A DNA stretch of 64,000 nt from Nitrosopumilus sp. b3. Its GTDB lineage: Archaea; Thermoproteota; Nitrososphaeria; Nitrososphaerales; Nitrosopumilaceae. Both the position numbers and the translations under genes were made by a program. Below, in pieces: positions 25,499 to 35,121 of the stretch; within the stretch, counting starts at the first letter, position 1; the number at the start of each line of letters is the position of its first letter. The notes below the pieces were generated by a model. It saw only the letters and a program-made list of their open reading frames with translations. It made no database searches and was not told the DNA's origin. The stretch covers positions 451,885 to 515,884 of the forward strand of contig NZ_MU078694.1 of the NCBI RefSeq assembly GCF_014078525.1, written 5' to 3'.

Positions 25499-26464
25499 TT
25501 GACAGAAATTCTAAAAGTTGAGCATTTAAAAAAATATTTTACTAAAAAAGGAATGTTTGGCGGAAAAATAGCAACAGTAAGGGCTACAGATGATGTTTCT
25601 TTTTCACTTGGAATAGGAGAAGTTCTAGTATTGGCAGGAGAGTCTGGCTCTGGAAAGTCAACTATAGCTAAACTAATTCTGAGAACAATTGAGCCTGATT
25701 CAGGAAAAATCTTTTTTGAAGGATATGAGATAGATGATGAAAAAAAGAATTTAGAAAAAATCAGAATGAATTGTCAAATGATTCATCAGGATCCATACGA
25801 TTCTATCAATCCTAGAATGAAAATTGCAGACATTGTTGCAGAGCCTTTGGAGATACATAATATCGGAAATAAAAAAGACAGAATAAAAAGAGTAATCGAA
25901 GTTTTACAAGAAGTAAAGCTAGAACCTGCTGAGGAAATAATGAAGAAATACCCTCATATGTTATCAGGAGGGCAAAGGCAGAGAATAGTTCTAGCAAGAG
26001 CATTATCATTAAAACCAAAGATCATTATTGCTGATGAACCAGTTTCAATGTTGGATGTTTCAATTAGAGCTGAAATGCTTGAATTGATGCATGAATTACA
26101 GAAAAAATATAGTATTTCATTTATCTATATCACGCATGATTTGGCAACTGCCAGATATTTTGGACAAAAAATTGCGATTTTGTACAGTGGGAAAATTGTA
26201 GAAACAGGTCCAATCAATCAAGTTTTGCTGAAACCAAAGCACCCATACACTCAAGCATTAATTGACGCAATATCAGAACCAGATCCAGATAATCTAAAGA
26301 GAGAGAGAAAAATTAGAATTAAAGATGCAACTAATGAAGATCCGTTTCACGGGTGTAGGTTTAGAGCAAGATGTCCATATGTAATAGAAAAATGCATTGA
26401 AGAGCCAGAGTTATTAGAGATTAGTGATGGGCAATTTGCTGCATGTCATATTAAACTAGACTAG
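25499..26464 (+). CDS. Dpp/Opp-type ABC transporter ATPase (lone subunit)
   Basis: A 321-residue ATP-binding subunit of the peptide/nickel transport family. Walker A is AGESGSGKST (about 48-57), the Q-loop follows in MIHQDPYDSINPR, the signature is LSGGQRQRIVLARAL and Walker B is IIADEPVSMLD. The C-terminal oligopeptide-transport extension has the three Cys of GCRFRARCPYVIEKC. The permeases and the second ATPase are not next to it. A solute-binding protein of the same class lies 32 kb away (57592). TTG start; 3' end overlaps smc by 4 bp. Confidence 0.92.
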   Translation: MTEILKVEHLKKYFTKKGMFGGKIATVRATDDVSFSLGIGEVLVLAGESGSGKSTIAKLILRTIEPDSGKIFFEGYEIDDEKKNLEKIRMNCQMIHQDPYDSINPRMKIADIVAEPLEIHNIGNKKDRIKRVIEVLQEVKLEPAEEIMKKYPHMLSGGQRQRIVLARALSLKPKIIIADEPVSMLDVSIRAEMLELMHELQKKYSISFIYITHDLATARYFGQKIAILYSGKIVETGPINQVLLKPKHPYTQALIDAISEPDPDNLKRERKIRIKDATNEDPFHGCRFRARCPYVIEKCIEEPELLEISDGQFAACHIKLD

Positions 26465-29400
26465 GAAGTTTGTACAGAGGGCATTCGTTTATCTTTGTAT
26501 GTAACAACATTTGAAACACCATTCTTAGGAAATACACCATAGATCAATTTTGCTTTCTGTATTACAGAATCTTTTAGTGAAACCATAATGAATTGACTTT
26601 CTTTGGATCTTTCCTCTAAAATTTTTGCCAGTCTTTCGGAGTTTGGAGCATCAAGGTGAGCATCAACCTCATCAAATAAGTAAAACGGAGATGGTTTTAG
26701 TTTTTGCAATGCAAGAACGAATACAATAGCAGCCAATGTTTTTTCACCACCACTAATTGATGTTGATTCTCTTTTTGGTTTGTTAGGGAATTGAATCAGA
26801 TAAGAAATTCCAGAATTGAATATATCATCTTCATTTTGTAATTCTAACCAAGCATTACCTTCAGTCATTTTATTGAAAATTAAACGAATTTCTTTATCGA
26901 CTTTATCAAATGCGTCTAGGAATGTTTGACGTTTATCTTTCTCAATATCCTCAATAAATTTAACAATAGAATTTCTTTCCTCTTCTAGAGAATTCTTTCT
27001 TGTAGACATGGAACGGTATCCATACGAGACTTCAAGGTAGGTTTCAGGAGCCTTTGCATTTAGTGCATTGAGAGTATTTAGTTCTGCAGTAAGTCCCTGA
27101 ACAATTGATTCCACATCAAAGGTTTCCATGTCTTTGTTAAACCCAAATGCAGACAGAAGTTGTTGTAATTTTACTTCATTTTCAACTAAATCATGCAAAT
27201 CCCTATTTAACGAATCTGTCTGACGTTCCAATGAGTTCATTTGTTTAGTGATTTCTCTATCTTTTTCAGATAAAATTTTGAGTTTGTCATCATATTCTTT
27301 TAAATTCTCAATTGATGAGCCAGAGGTAGAGATTAGTTCTTGTTCTTTTTCCCTTAATCTTATAAGAACCTCGCTCTTTGATTCTTTTTGTTTTTCCAAA
27401 TCTAGGATTTTTTGTTCTAATTCTTGGTATTCTAAATTCAGAGAACTCTCCTCATTAGACAAACGATCTGATTGGGATTTTTCACGGTTATCTTGAGTTT
27501 GTAAAGTAGTTTGTTGAGAAGATTTATCACGATATTCATTCATTATTGTTGTGTAAAGTTTTTCAATTTCTGCTTTCTTTAGGTTGATTTTAGATAATTC
27601 ATTAGCGATTCTAGTTTGCTCCCCACTGGCATAGTTTTCCTCTACAATGGCAATACGCTGACGTAATGATTCCACGTGTGATTCAGATGTAGATACTTCA
27701 GATTCAATAGTTGCATTTCTTGAGGTTAGTTCAGAGATTCTTTTTGTTAATTGTTCTTTCATGGTAATTGCAGAAGTTATTCGTGATTTTAGATTTGAAA
27801 AATTCTCATTTGTAGATGTTAGTGAATTTTCAGATATCGAAAGTCTGTCAGAATAAGATTGAATTGAGTCATCTAATTTCTTTAAAGAATGCTTTTTCTT
27901 TAGCATGTATTTTTTGATCAACCCAATAGATTGGAATAATCCATCAATATCGCTACTCATTGAGATTAATTTTGTGAGTTTGGAAATTTTGGAATTAATA
28001 TCAATCACAACAGTGCCTCCTTTTGCCTCAAAGAATTCACCATCCAAAGTGACTGCTTTGTAACCCATTTGTGACACATTATAGCCTGATTCACGGGATT
28101 CGGTAAGGACGATATTTCCAAACAAGAATGTTTTGAGTGCAGAGTATGCAGTATCACATGTTACATAATCTGCAAGAACCCCAATCACACCAGATTTTTT
28201 AGGTAATTTTAGATTAAATTTAGGAATTGCTTCAAGTGGAATAATTTTCAGTTTTGGCAAATTTTTACTTCTAGCTACTTCGGCAATTCCAAGTAATGTT
28301 GCAAAGTCCTTTACGACAATTGCCTTAATCCAGTCAGAGCTTACAGCCATTACAGAACGTTCGTATTTCTTATCCCAAGAAATCATTTCATACACTAATC
28401 CTTCTATTCCAAGTTTGTCAGCATCTTCTTTTAATTTGGCAACCGTATAATCTTCATGCATGAATCCTTTTACTGTTTTAATTTTTGATTCGTATTGAGT
28501 TGCAGCCTTGCTAGATTTTTCTAAAATTAATCCCAATTCATCCATGTCAGTATTAATTTTAGATTTTCTTTCACGTAGTTTTGAAATTCTAGATTTTAAT
28601 TCAAAAATTGTCGCGGTGTGATTATTAATCATCGATTCCAATTGGGATTTGTATTGAGATAGTTTTGTTATGTCTTCTTCTAATTCTGTTAATTTTATAG
28701 AATTAGTTTTTATTTTAATTGTTGATTCTTCTTTTTCATTTTGTATTTTAGATAATTTTAGTTCGGATTGATTTAACTCATTTGTTAATGACTTTATTTT
28801 GTTATCAATTTCAGATTTTTTAGCTGCGGCTTTGGATTGTGCATCAAGAACATCATTTCGTTGTGAATCAATAATTTCCAAATCTGCATTGATTTTAGTC
28901 TTCTTTGAATTTGTTTCCTCAATTGACTCGTTGATTTTATTTATCTGGGAATTGATATCACTTCTTACATTGTTAATTTCTTCAAGTTCGTTTTTAATTT
29001 CAGGGATTCGAAGTTCAATCTGTTGAATTCTTTTCTTTGATGCAGAAATTGCACTATTATCAATTTCATATTGTTCCATTGCAGAACTTATTTCAGCATC
29101 AAGGGAAGCTTTTGCTTGACTATAATCATTAGCTTCTGCCATTAATTGAGATTTTTCTTTTTCAAGAGATTCAATTTCAGTCCGTAGTGAAGTTCTTTCT
29201 TCGTCATATTTTGTAATCTCTGCAGTTAGAGTGTGTAAAGAAGATTCTTTTGAGGATTTTTGCTCTGAAATAACTTTCATTTTATTTGCAGCAGCTATTG
29301 CTTTGTAACGATTTAATTCACGTTCTAAAATATCATGTCGTAATTTTTGGTTTCGTTCTTCTTCAAGTTCATCAATTCTTTTTTTAATTTCACCCATTTT

Positions 29401-29994
29401 TGCAAGTGCTATTTCTAATCGTCTATCTGCCTCGTCAAGTTGTTTTACTGACTCTGTCTTTTTCTCATCAAAATAAGATAAGCCGATTAAATCTTCAATG
29501 GTCTTTCTTTTTTCCTCTGATGTAAATTCAGAGATTCTAGTCACCGTTCCTTGTTGAACTGCATTAAGCTGCCCAAGTCCCGCATTAGCCATATCTAGCA
29601 AATCAAGAATATGACTTCGGTTGGTTTTCTTTTTGTTTAGATAGTAAGAGTTTTCACCATTTTCATCCATTTCTCTTGTAATTTCAACAAGATCTGAATC
29701 CACGGGAATTTTTCTATCAGAGTTATCAAAATGAACACTAGATCTTGCCATTTTAGGTCCACGGCGATTACCCTCAATATCATGAATTAATGAACGAAGT
29801 TTATCGACTCTCATCACTTTGGGTTTATTTTCACCCATTGCAAAAATTATGGCATCCAAAATGTTACTTTTACCAGATCCATTTGGACCAGAGATTGAAA
29901 CAAGTCCGGGTTCGAATTGAACTGTAGTATTCTTAAAACCAAAGGATTTGAAACCAAAGATCTCTACTTTTTTAACATGAACCAATGACAACAA
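26461..29994 (-). CDS. smc: Chromosome segregation SMC protein
   Basis: A 1177-residue SMC ATPase. The head starts with VEIFGFKSFGFKN and Walker A GPNGSGKSNILDAI (about 34-47). Two long coiled coils flank a hinge at about 510-650 (VYEMISWDKKYERSV onward). The C-terminal head has the signature SISGGEKTLAAI and Walker B YLFDEVDAHLD. It forms dimers that compact and help to segregate chromosomes. The length is normal. Start at TTG (29994); the conserved head begins about seven residues in. No scpA/scpB homologue lies next to it. Confidence 0.97.
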   Translation of the reverse strand: MLSLVHVKKVEIFGFKSFGFKNTTVQFEPGLVSISGPNGSGKSNILDAIIFAMGENKPKVMRVDKLRSLIHDIEGNRRGPKMARSSVHFDNSDRKIPVDSDLVEITREMDENGENSYYLNKKKTNRSHILDLLDMANAGLGQLNAVQQGTVTRISEFTSEEKRKTIEDLIGLSYFDEKKTESVKQLDEADRRLEIALAKMGEIKKRIDELEEERNQKLRHDILERELNRYKAIAAANKMKVISEQKSSKESSLHTLTAEITKYDEERTSLRTEIESLEKEKSQLMAEANDYSQAKASLDAEISSAMEQYEIDNSAISASKKRIQQIELRIPEIKNELEEINNVRSDINSQINKINESIEETNSKKTKINADLEIIDSQRNDVLDAQSKAAAKKSEIDNKIKSLTNELNQSELKLSKIQNEKEESTIKIKTNSIKLTELEEDITKLSQYKSQLESMINNHTATIFELKSRISKLRERKSKINTDMDELGLILEKSSKAATQYESKIKTVKGFMHEDYTVAKLKEDADKLGIEGLVYEMISWDKKYERSVMAVSSDWIKAIVVKDFATLLGIAEVARSKNLPKLKIIPLEAIPKFNLKLPKKSGVIGVLADYVTCDTAYSALKTFLFGNIVLTESRESGYNVSQMGYKAVTLDGEFFEAKGGTVVIDINSKISKLTKLISMSSDIDGLFQSIGLIKKYMLKKKHSLKKLDDSIQSYSDRLSISENSLTSTNENFSNLKSRITSAITMKEQLTKRISELTSRNATIESEVSTSESHVESLRQRIAIVEENYASGEQTRIANELSKINLKKAEIEKLYTTIMNEYRDKSSQQTTLQTQDNREKSQSDRLSNEESSLNLEYQELEQKILDLEKQKESKSEVLIRLREKEQELISTSGSSIENLKEYDDKLKILSEKDREITKQMNSLERQTDSLNRDLHDLVENEVKLQQLLSAFGFNKDMETFDVESIVQGLTAELNTLNALNAKAPETYLEVSYGYRSMSTRKNSLEEERNSIVKFIEDIEKDKRQTFLDAFDKVDKEIRLIFNKMTEGNAWLELQNEDDIFNSGISYLIQFPNKPKRESTSISGGEKTLAAIVFVLALQKLKPSPFYLFDEVDAHLDAPNSERLAKILEERSKESQFIMVSLKDSVIQKAKLIYGVFPKNGVSNVVTYKDKRMPSVQTS

Positions 29995-30160
29995 TTTTGC
30001 ATTAGATAGGATAATCGATGGTTAACAAGTTTAGTTGACATAATTGAGTAATTTTTCTTGTTTTGTTATCATATTTTTCGTAGCGGCTAGGCACCAAAAC
30101 AAGTTGATTCGCAATGGCATAGTTTTTTGCCTTTTATCACAGGGAATTTAAAATTAGAAT

Positions 30161-30184
30161 TAGGCATGACGTAGCCTATTTTTA
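30161..30184 (+). terminator. Short hairpin followed by T-run
   Basis: TAGGC (30161-30165) pairs with GCCTA (30174-30178) and is followed by a run of T. It has the shape of a weak terminator on the plus strand. No plus-strand gene is seen upstream, which fits either an unrecognised small RNA ending here or chance. Confidence 0.25.
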
Positions 30185-30369
30185 ATAAATTAAAAAGTGG
30201 TTTCAGGCTTTATCGGGCTTTCCCTTGAACACCTGAAGCACACAAACGATAGGACGGTGATAAAATAACTATAACAAAAAATGTCTTAACATCTTGTGTG
30301 TGTATTAAAGACAGACAGAAAATTTTTGAGGTTGAATATGATCTCTTAAAACATATTATTTGAAATAAA

Positions 30370-30444
30370 TTATATCAAAGGAGTTGTGATAAATCCCACA
30401 ATAGATCCGGCCATAAATAGGAATAAATTTTTTGAGAAGTTCAT
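30370..30444 (-). CDS. Possible 24-residue membrane microprotein
   Basis: A minus-strand ORF of 24 codons from ATG. The product begins MNFSKNLFLFMAG and ends in GFITTPLI; most of it is one hydrophobic span. A TATA-like TTTATAAA lies about 20 bp before the ATG, which fits a leaderless transcript as is common in archaea. It is too short to be sure. Confidence 0.25.
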   Translation of the reverse strand: MNFSKNLFLFMAGSIVGFITTPLI

Positions 30445-30594
30445 CGGATTCGAAAATAGTTTATAAAAATATCATAAATAATATCGATTGTTTGGATTAA
30501 ACGATCATCATATGTAATAAGCAGATAGACGTCAAGTCTTCTAATTTATTGATTTTACAGCCACCTATAATTACCGATAATGAATCCTAATTTT

Positions 30595-31329
30595 ATGGTC
30601 AAACTAGGGCTAATTCAAACAAAGTCTTATGATTCAAACGAAAAAGGAATTTCAAAAATATCGGAGATCTTAAAAAAACTAGGCAGAAAAGAGATAGAAA
30701 TTGTATGCCTTCCAGAACAATGATTAAAGAACAATGAAATCATAGATTTTGATTTGGAATTTTTAGAATTTAAGAGAATTGCCAGAGATTTTTCAATGAC
30801 AATTATACCTGGGGCATTTTATGAAATCAAAAAAAATACATCAATAATTTCGCCAATTATCGGTCCTGAGGGGGAATTTATTGGCAGGCAGGAAAAGATT
30901 CATCCATTTGATTATGAAAGAGATTATGTAAAGCCAGGAAAGGAGGCTAAAATATTCAATACTTCATGCAAATTTGGAGTAATTATCTGCTATGACATGG
31001 TTTTTCCTAATGTTGCCAATCTACTTACAAAGAAAGGGGCTCAAGTATTATTTTCACCCAGCAGAATTGTACGACGGGGAATCATTCCTTGGCAGATGTA
31101 TGTTCAGGTTAGGGCATTGGAGAATAGAATACCTATTCTTGCTGCAAATGTAGAGAATAGAAAATATGGTGGAAGTAGTGTAATTGTGGATTTATCAGAG
31201 AACAACAAAGTCATAACAACAAAAATGACAAAGCTGAAAGGGGAAAGTCAAAAATTTAAAGAATTTTCACTAGATAAATACGAATCAAGTAGAAAAATTA
31301 GATTTTCAGATTCAAAAACATTTCAATAG
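30595..31329 (+). pseudogene. Nitrilase/carbon-nitrogen hydrolase gene interrupted by one in-frame TGA
   Basis: An ATG at 30595 opens a frame that reads into VCLPEQ and meets TGA at 30721-30723 (codon 43), exactly where nitrilase homologues have Trp in LPEQW. The same frame then stays open to 31329, for 244 residues in total. The catalytic triad is complete: Glu41 of LPEQ, Lys of RQEKIHPF and Cys of GVIICYDMVF. Except for that codon the gene looks healthy. A TGG-to-TGA change, a sequencing error or stop readthrough could explain it. A start at the later ATG (30799) would remove the catalytic Glu. Confidence 0.85.
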
Positions 31330-32424
31330 TTAGTTGCCTGCAACAAACTTTTCACATTCAGCTTTTGCTTTAACATCGGAGGTTTGTTCAATCGGATGTT
31401 TCATCAAATAAGCACTTGCAGGCTTTATTGGACCACCAACACCCCTATCAAGTGCAATTCTAGCTAATCTAATTGCATCAATTACAATTCCAGCAGAGTT
31501 TGCTTTATCATCTACTTCTAAACGAACTTCCATGTTGTACGGAATATTTGCCCATTGACGACCTTCAATTCTCATAAACATTAACTTGGTATTTCCTAAG
31601 AATGGGATAAAGTCAGACGGACCAACATAGATTTGATCATCATCTAATCTATCTCTAAGTTGGCTTTGAACACTTTCTGTTTTAGAAATTCTTTTGGAAG
31701 CTAGTCTATCTTGTTCTTTCATATTTAGAAAGTCAGTATTTCCACCAACATTGATTTGGTAGGTTTTTTCAATTTTAGTTCCTCTGTCACTGCATAATTT
31801 TGCCAGTGTTCTATGTACAATAGTTGCACCAACTTGTCCCTTGATGTCATCGCCAATACATGGAATATTCTTTTCTTCAAACTTTTTTGCCCATTTTTCA
31901 TCAGATGCTATGAATGATGGGATACAGTTAACAAAAGCAGTGTTAGTGTCAAGACAAATTTGAGCCCAAAATTCAGTAACTTTGTCTGAGCCTACAGGCA
32001 AGTAAGAGACGATAATTTCAACACCTAATTCTTTTATGACTTTTTTAACCTCATCAGCAATTTGTTCAGAGGTTTTATTGCTTTCAATAGGCTTAATTCT
32101 ATTTTCTACCCAAACTCCAACACCATCTAAAATTGGACTTTCATAGACTTTGGCATCAGTTTTTGGCATTTCATCTTTAGGAATCCAATCTACCATGTTT
32201 GGAAATTCATAAATGGCTTCGTTGAGTAATTTCCCAACTTTGTTTTCACCAACATCAAATCCACAAACAAAATCAATATCATGAATACCATAACCGGCCA
32301 ATTTATCATGAATAATTCCTGTAACTTCTTGAGAAGGGTTTTTACGATAATATTCTATTCCTTGTATTAATCCAGCAAAACAGTTACCAATCCCTACCAA
32401 TCCAACTTTAATTCTATCAGCCAT
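31330..32424 (-). CDS. ino1: Inositol-3-phosphate synthase
   Basis: A 364-residue NAD-dependent isomerase that turns glucose 6-phosphate into inositol phosphate, the precursor of archaeal inositol lipids and solutes. The N-terminus has VGLVGIGNCFAGLIQG (NAD loop); GDDIKGQVGATIVHR and NVGGNTDFLNM are family signatures, and the lysine-rich C-terminal region with NSAGIVIDAIRLARIA matches. The stop abuts the end of the convergent nitrilase gene. ATG start. Very high confidence. Confidence 0.95.
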   Translation of the reverse strand: MADRIKVGLVGIGNCFAGLIQGIEYYRKNPSQEVTGIIHDKLAGYGIHDIDFVCGFDVGENKVGKLLNEAIYEFPNMVDWIPKDEMPKTDAKVYESPILDGVGVWVENRIKPIESNKTSEQIADEVKKVIKELGVEIIVSYLPVGSDKVTEFWAQICLDTNTAFVNCIPSFIASDEKWAKKFEEKNIPCIGDDIKGQVGATIVHRTLAKLCSDRGTKIEKTYQINVGGNTDFLNMKEQDRLASKRISKTESVQSQLRDRLDDDQIYVGPSDFIPFLGNTKLMFMRIEGRQWANIPYNMEVRLEVDDKANSAGIVIDAIRLARIALDRGVGGPIKPASAYLMKHPIEQTSDVKAKAECEKFVAGN

Positions 32425-32525
32425 TTGAAAATTGGTGATATTAGACGGGTTTAAAGTTTTCTTAGTAGAAACAAAAACTGAAACGATAAAGGCAGAATTT
32501 TATACTTGCCATCGAGGAATAAAAT

Positions 32526-33467
32526 ATGGTAGTAGCAGGCAATTCAGTAAAGGATATTGAAATTGATTCTGATACAACGATTGAAAATATTTTTGAAGAA
32601 TTATCAAAATCAGGAGGATTCGAATCAGTAAATCTTTCTGATGGCTTAGAAATCTTGACTGAGATGATTTCAGATAAACAGTGTCTTAGATTTGTATCAT
32701 TTGTAGGAGCTGTTGTTTCTACGGGACTAAGAGGGATTATTAAAAATATGATCAAAAATAATTGGTTTGATGTTGCAATTACTACTTGCGGTGCACTTGA
32801 TCATGATATTGCAAGACATTTTTCACATTACAAAGAAGGCTCATTTACAATGGATGATATGGAATTAGCAAATCAAAATATTCACAGATTAGGAAATGTA
32901 TTGGTTCCAATGGATAGTTACGGTCCACTCATTGAAGAAAAGATGCAGTCATTTTTAGAAGAAGAGTATCAAAAAGGAGTAAAAGAAATGACTACTGCAG
33001 AGATTTGTAAAATGATTGGCAAACATTTAGGGGAAGATTCATTTCTTTATTGGGCACAAAAAAATAATGTAAGTGTAGTGGTTCCAGGAATAATGGATGG
33101 TGCTGTAGGGAGTCAAATTTGGCTTTTTGCACAAAAACACAGCGATTTCAAACTAAACTTGACGGGAGATGCAGATTTACTTTCAGGATATATTTTCAAG
33201 GCTGAAAAATCTGGAGCATTTATGATTGGTGGAGGAATTTCAAAGCATCACACATTATGGTGGAATCAGTACAGAGAAGGACTAGATTATGCATTTTACA
33301 TTACAACTGCACAAGAATTTGATGGGAGTCTTAGTGGAGCATTAGTTAGAGAAGCAATTTCATGGGGAAAAGTCACACAAAAAGCTAAACAGTCAACACT
33401 ACATGCAGAAGTAACCACTATCTTGCCATTTATTTATGCAGCATTAATCAGAAAATTACAAAAATAG
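32526..33467 (+). CDS. dys: Deoxyhypusine synthase
   Basis: A 313-residue NAD-dependent enzyme that moves the butylamine part of spermidine to a lysine of initiation factor aIF5A. Signatures are FVGAVVSTGLRGII, TTCGALDHDIARH, VVVPGIMDGAVGSQIW and GGGISKHHTLWW, the last holding the active-site Lys. It is a conserved archaeal/eukaryotic enzyme, active as a cytoplasmic tetramer. ATG start, divergent from ino1. Confidence 0.96.
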   Translation: MVVAGNSVKDIEIDSDTTIENIFEELSKSGGFESVNLSDGLEILTEMISDKQCLRFVSFVGAVVSTGLRGIIKNMIKNNWFDVAITTCGALDHDIARHFSHYKEGSFTMDDMELANQNIHRLGNVLVPMDSYGPLIEEKMQSFLEEEYQKGVKEMTTAEICKMIGKHLGEDSFLYWAQKNNVSVVVPGIMDGAVGSQIWLFAQKHSDFKLNLTGDADLLSGYIFKAEKSGAFMIGGGISKHHTLWWNQYREGLDYAFYITTAQEFDGSLSGALVREAISWGKVTQKAKQSTLHAEVTTILPFIYAALIRKLQK

Positions 33468-33516
33468 TTTTAAAATTAGAAAAAGCCTATTATCTAATCA
33501 CTACCAAGATAGTCTA

Positions 33517-34230
33517 TTGACTTCTGAAATTAAAATTAAAGAACTAAAACCCATTAATTTGGAAGGTGGATATCTTATTGATGGATTCCCATCAGTGGGA
33601 TTTAGTAGTGCGATTGCAACAGAATCAATGGTACACACATCAAATTTTGAAATAGCAGGAATTATTGATTCAGAAGGTTTTCCACCAATAAGCGTTGTAA
33701 AAAATGGGAAACCAAATTTTCCAATTAGGATTTTTGTAAATGAAGATCTAAAGATAGGAATTTTTTTATCATATCTAACTCTGGAACAATCTTTGCACAG
33801 AGTTGCAGCTAGAACAATGTTAGAATGGGCTAAAAAACACAAAATTGAATTGATTCTCAGCAGTGTTGCAGTAAAAGATCCTAATGGAGATGAAGAGATG
33901 ATTGGGATTGGAAGTACCCAATCAGCTAGAGAAAAAATTAGAGATGCAGGATTAAAAGGATTAGAACATGGTACAGTTCCAGGCATACCTGGAGTTTTGT
34001 TAAATGAAGGAAGTATAATAAAACAAGATGTGGTGGTGATCGTTTTTCATACAAAGGGTGAAGGTCCGGATTTTAAATCAAGTGCAAATCTTTGTATGGC
34101 AATGTCAAAATTAATTCCAGGAGCTTCATGTAACATATCATTATTACAAAATGAGGCAGAAAAAGCTGAAGAAGTGATAAAAGAAGCACAAGTAGAGTCA
34201 AACCAGATCAAAGATTCAATGTATACATAG
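33517..34230 (+). CDS. PAC2-family (proteasome assembly chaperone-like) protein
   Basis: A 237-residue protein of the archaeal PAC2 family (COG2047). The N-terminal strand-rich part has GGYLIDGFPSVGFSSAIATES; the middle has ILSSVAVKDPNGDEEMIGIGST and LEHGTVPGIPGVLLNEG. Homologues of this group resemble eukaryotic proteasome assembly chaperone 2; the archaeal role is not settled. TTG start, 49 bp after dys. Confidence 0.85.
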   Translation: MTSEIKIKELKPINLEGGYLIDGFPSVGFSSAIATESMVHTSNFEIAGIIDSEGFPPISVVKNGKPNFPIRIFVNEDLKIGIFLSYLTLEQSLHRVAARTMLEWAKKHKIELILSSVAVKDPNGDEEMIGIGSTQSAREKIRDAGLKGLEHGTVPGIPGVLLNEGSIIKQDVVVIVFHTKGEGPDFKSSANLCMAMSKLIPGASCNISLLQNEAEKAEEVIKEAQVESNQIKDSMYT

Positions 34231-34284
34231 AATTTTTTCAATTAATGTTTAATTCAGTATTCAATTTCTTGTAATCAATAGATA

Positions 34285-34905
34285 ATGGAACAGTTTTTAG
34301 AATTTGCAGTATTAGTAATAGCTATTTCAGCATCAGGAGTAATGGCACCAGGTCCACTTTTTGCAGCTAACATTTCATATGGATTAAGAGATGGTGCAAG
34401 ATCAGGAATTAAGATGGCATTTGGCCATTCAATTGTAGAATTTCCATTAATAATATTATTAGGAATAGGAGTTTTTTCTTTAGAAATATTTCCGGAATTT
34501 AGAACAATAATTTCTATTTTAGGTGCAATCACACTTTTCATATTTGCAATCATTCAGATTAAAACAGTATTTTCAAGAAAAGAAATTTCAGAGATTAAAC
34601 CAAAACAAGGTCCGCTAATTACAGGGATTTTGCTTAGTGCATTAAATCCATTTTTCATAATATGGTGGCTTACAATTGGGTTCAAATTAATTTCAGATGC
34701 AATGTTAATTTGGGCATTTGCAGGAATTATTATTTTATTTGGGTTACATATTTGGATGGATTTTACTTGGTTGGGAATAATTTCGTTTCTTGCTTCAAAA
34801 AGTTCAAAGATACTATCGAACAAAAACTACAAAGTTTTGATGGTTTCTCTGAGTTTAGTATTAGTATATTTTGGAATAGTATTCTTAACTGATGTAACAT
34901 ACTAA
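34285..34905 (+). CDS. LysE-family exporter
   Basis: A 206-residue integral membrane protein with about six spans. The N-terminal mark GVMAPGPLFAANISYGLRDG matches the LysE/RhtB motif GPxxxxxxxxGxxxG, and SALNPFFIIWWLTIG holds the conserved NP. Members export amino acids or related small solutes; the substrate is unknown. ATG start; 4-bp overlap with the convergent small membrane protein. Confidence 0.88.
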   Translation: MEQFLEFAVLVIAISASGVMAPGPLFAANISYGLRDGARSGIKMAFGHSIVEFPLIILLGIGVFSLEIFPEFRTIISILGAITLFIFAIIQIKTVFSRKEISEIKPKQGPLITGILLSALNPFFIIWWLTIGFKLISDAMLIWAFAGIIILFGLHIWMDFTWLGIISFLASKSSKILSNKNYKVLMVSLSLVLVYFGIVFLTDVTY

Positions 34906-35120
34906 CTACAATCCAAAATTTCAATTTGAGGCTCACATGAATCATTAAATGAATCAATTTTTTCAACAATTATTTCACAAAATTCAGGATCAAGTGATTC
35001 TTCATAGGAGGAAATATCATTTAGTATCAACATATGTTGAATACCACATGAATTTCCAGTAAAACTAAGAAGTGTGAGAATTATCGAAGTCAGTACTGCA
35101 AGTAGAATTAAATTTTTTAA
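34902..35120 (-). CDS. Small anchored or exported protein
   Basis: I place the start at TTG 35120, one base after the Alba stop, giving about 72 residues: a hydrophobic segment (LILLAVLTSIILTLLSF) followed by a polar domain with four Cys (NSCGIQH, FCEII, SCEPQ and the final DCS). A longer frame reaches 35174 but would overlap Alba by 53 bp. The paired Cys outside the membrane suggest disulfides. No family is recognised. Confidence 0.6.
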   Translation of the reverse strand, partial: LKNLILLAVLTSIILTLLSFTGNSCGIQHMLILNDISSYEESLDPEFCEIIVEKIDSFNDSCEPQIEILDCS

Positions 35121-35121
35121 A

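Larger units (their letters stand above)
29995..30594. other. 600-bp intergenic region without a firm gene
   Basis: This is the longest gap in the window. It lies upstream of both smc (minus) and the nitrilase gene (plus). I see only very short ORFs, a small hairpin with a T-run (30161-30178) and a second inverted repeat, TTCAGG with CCTGAA about 30 bases apart near 30202-30238. GC-richer patches around 30085-30255 differ from the AT-rich background and could be part of an untranslated RNA. No known RNA family is recognised. Confidence 0.5.

Noticed and set aside
30200..30330. C/D-box guide RNA
   Set aside because: A C-like GTGATAA and a CTGA are present but in the wrong order.
30754..31329. 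Separate 191-residue gene starting after the TGA
   Set aside because: It lacks the first catalytic residue of the nitrilase family, while the upstream frame supplies it; it is better read as one broken gene.
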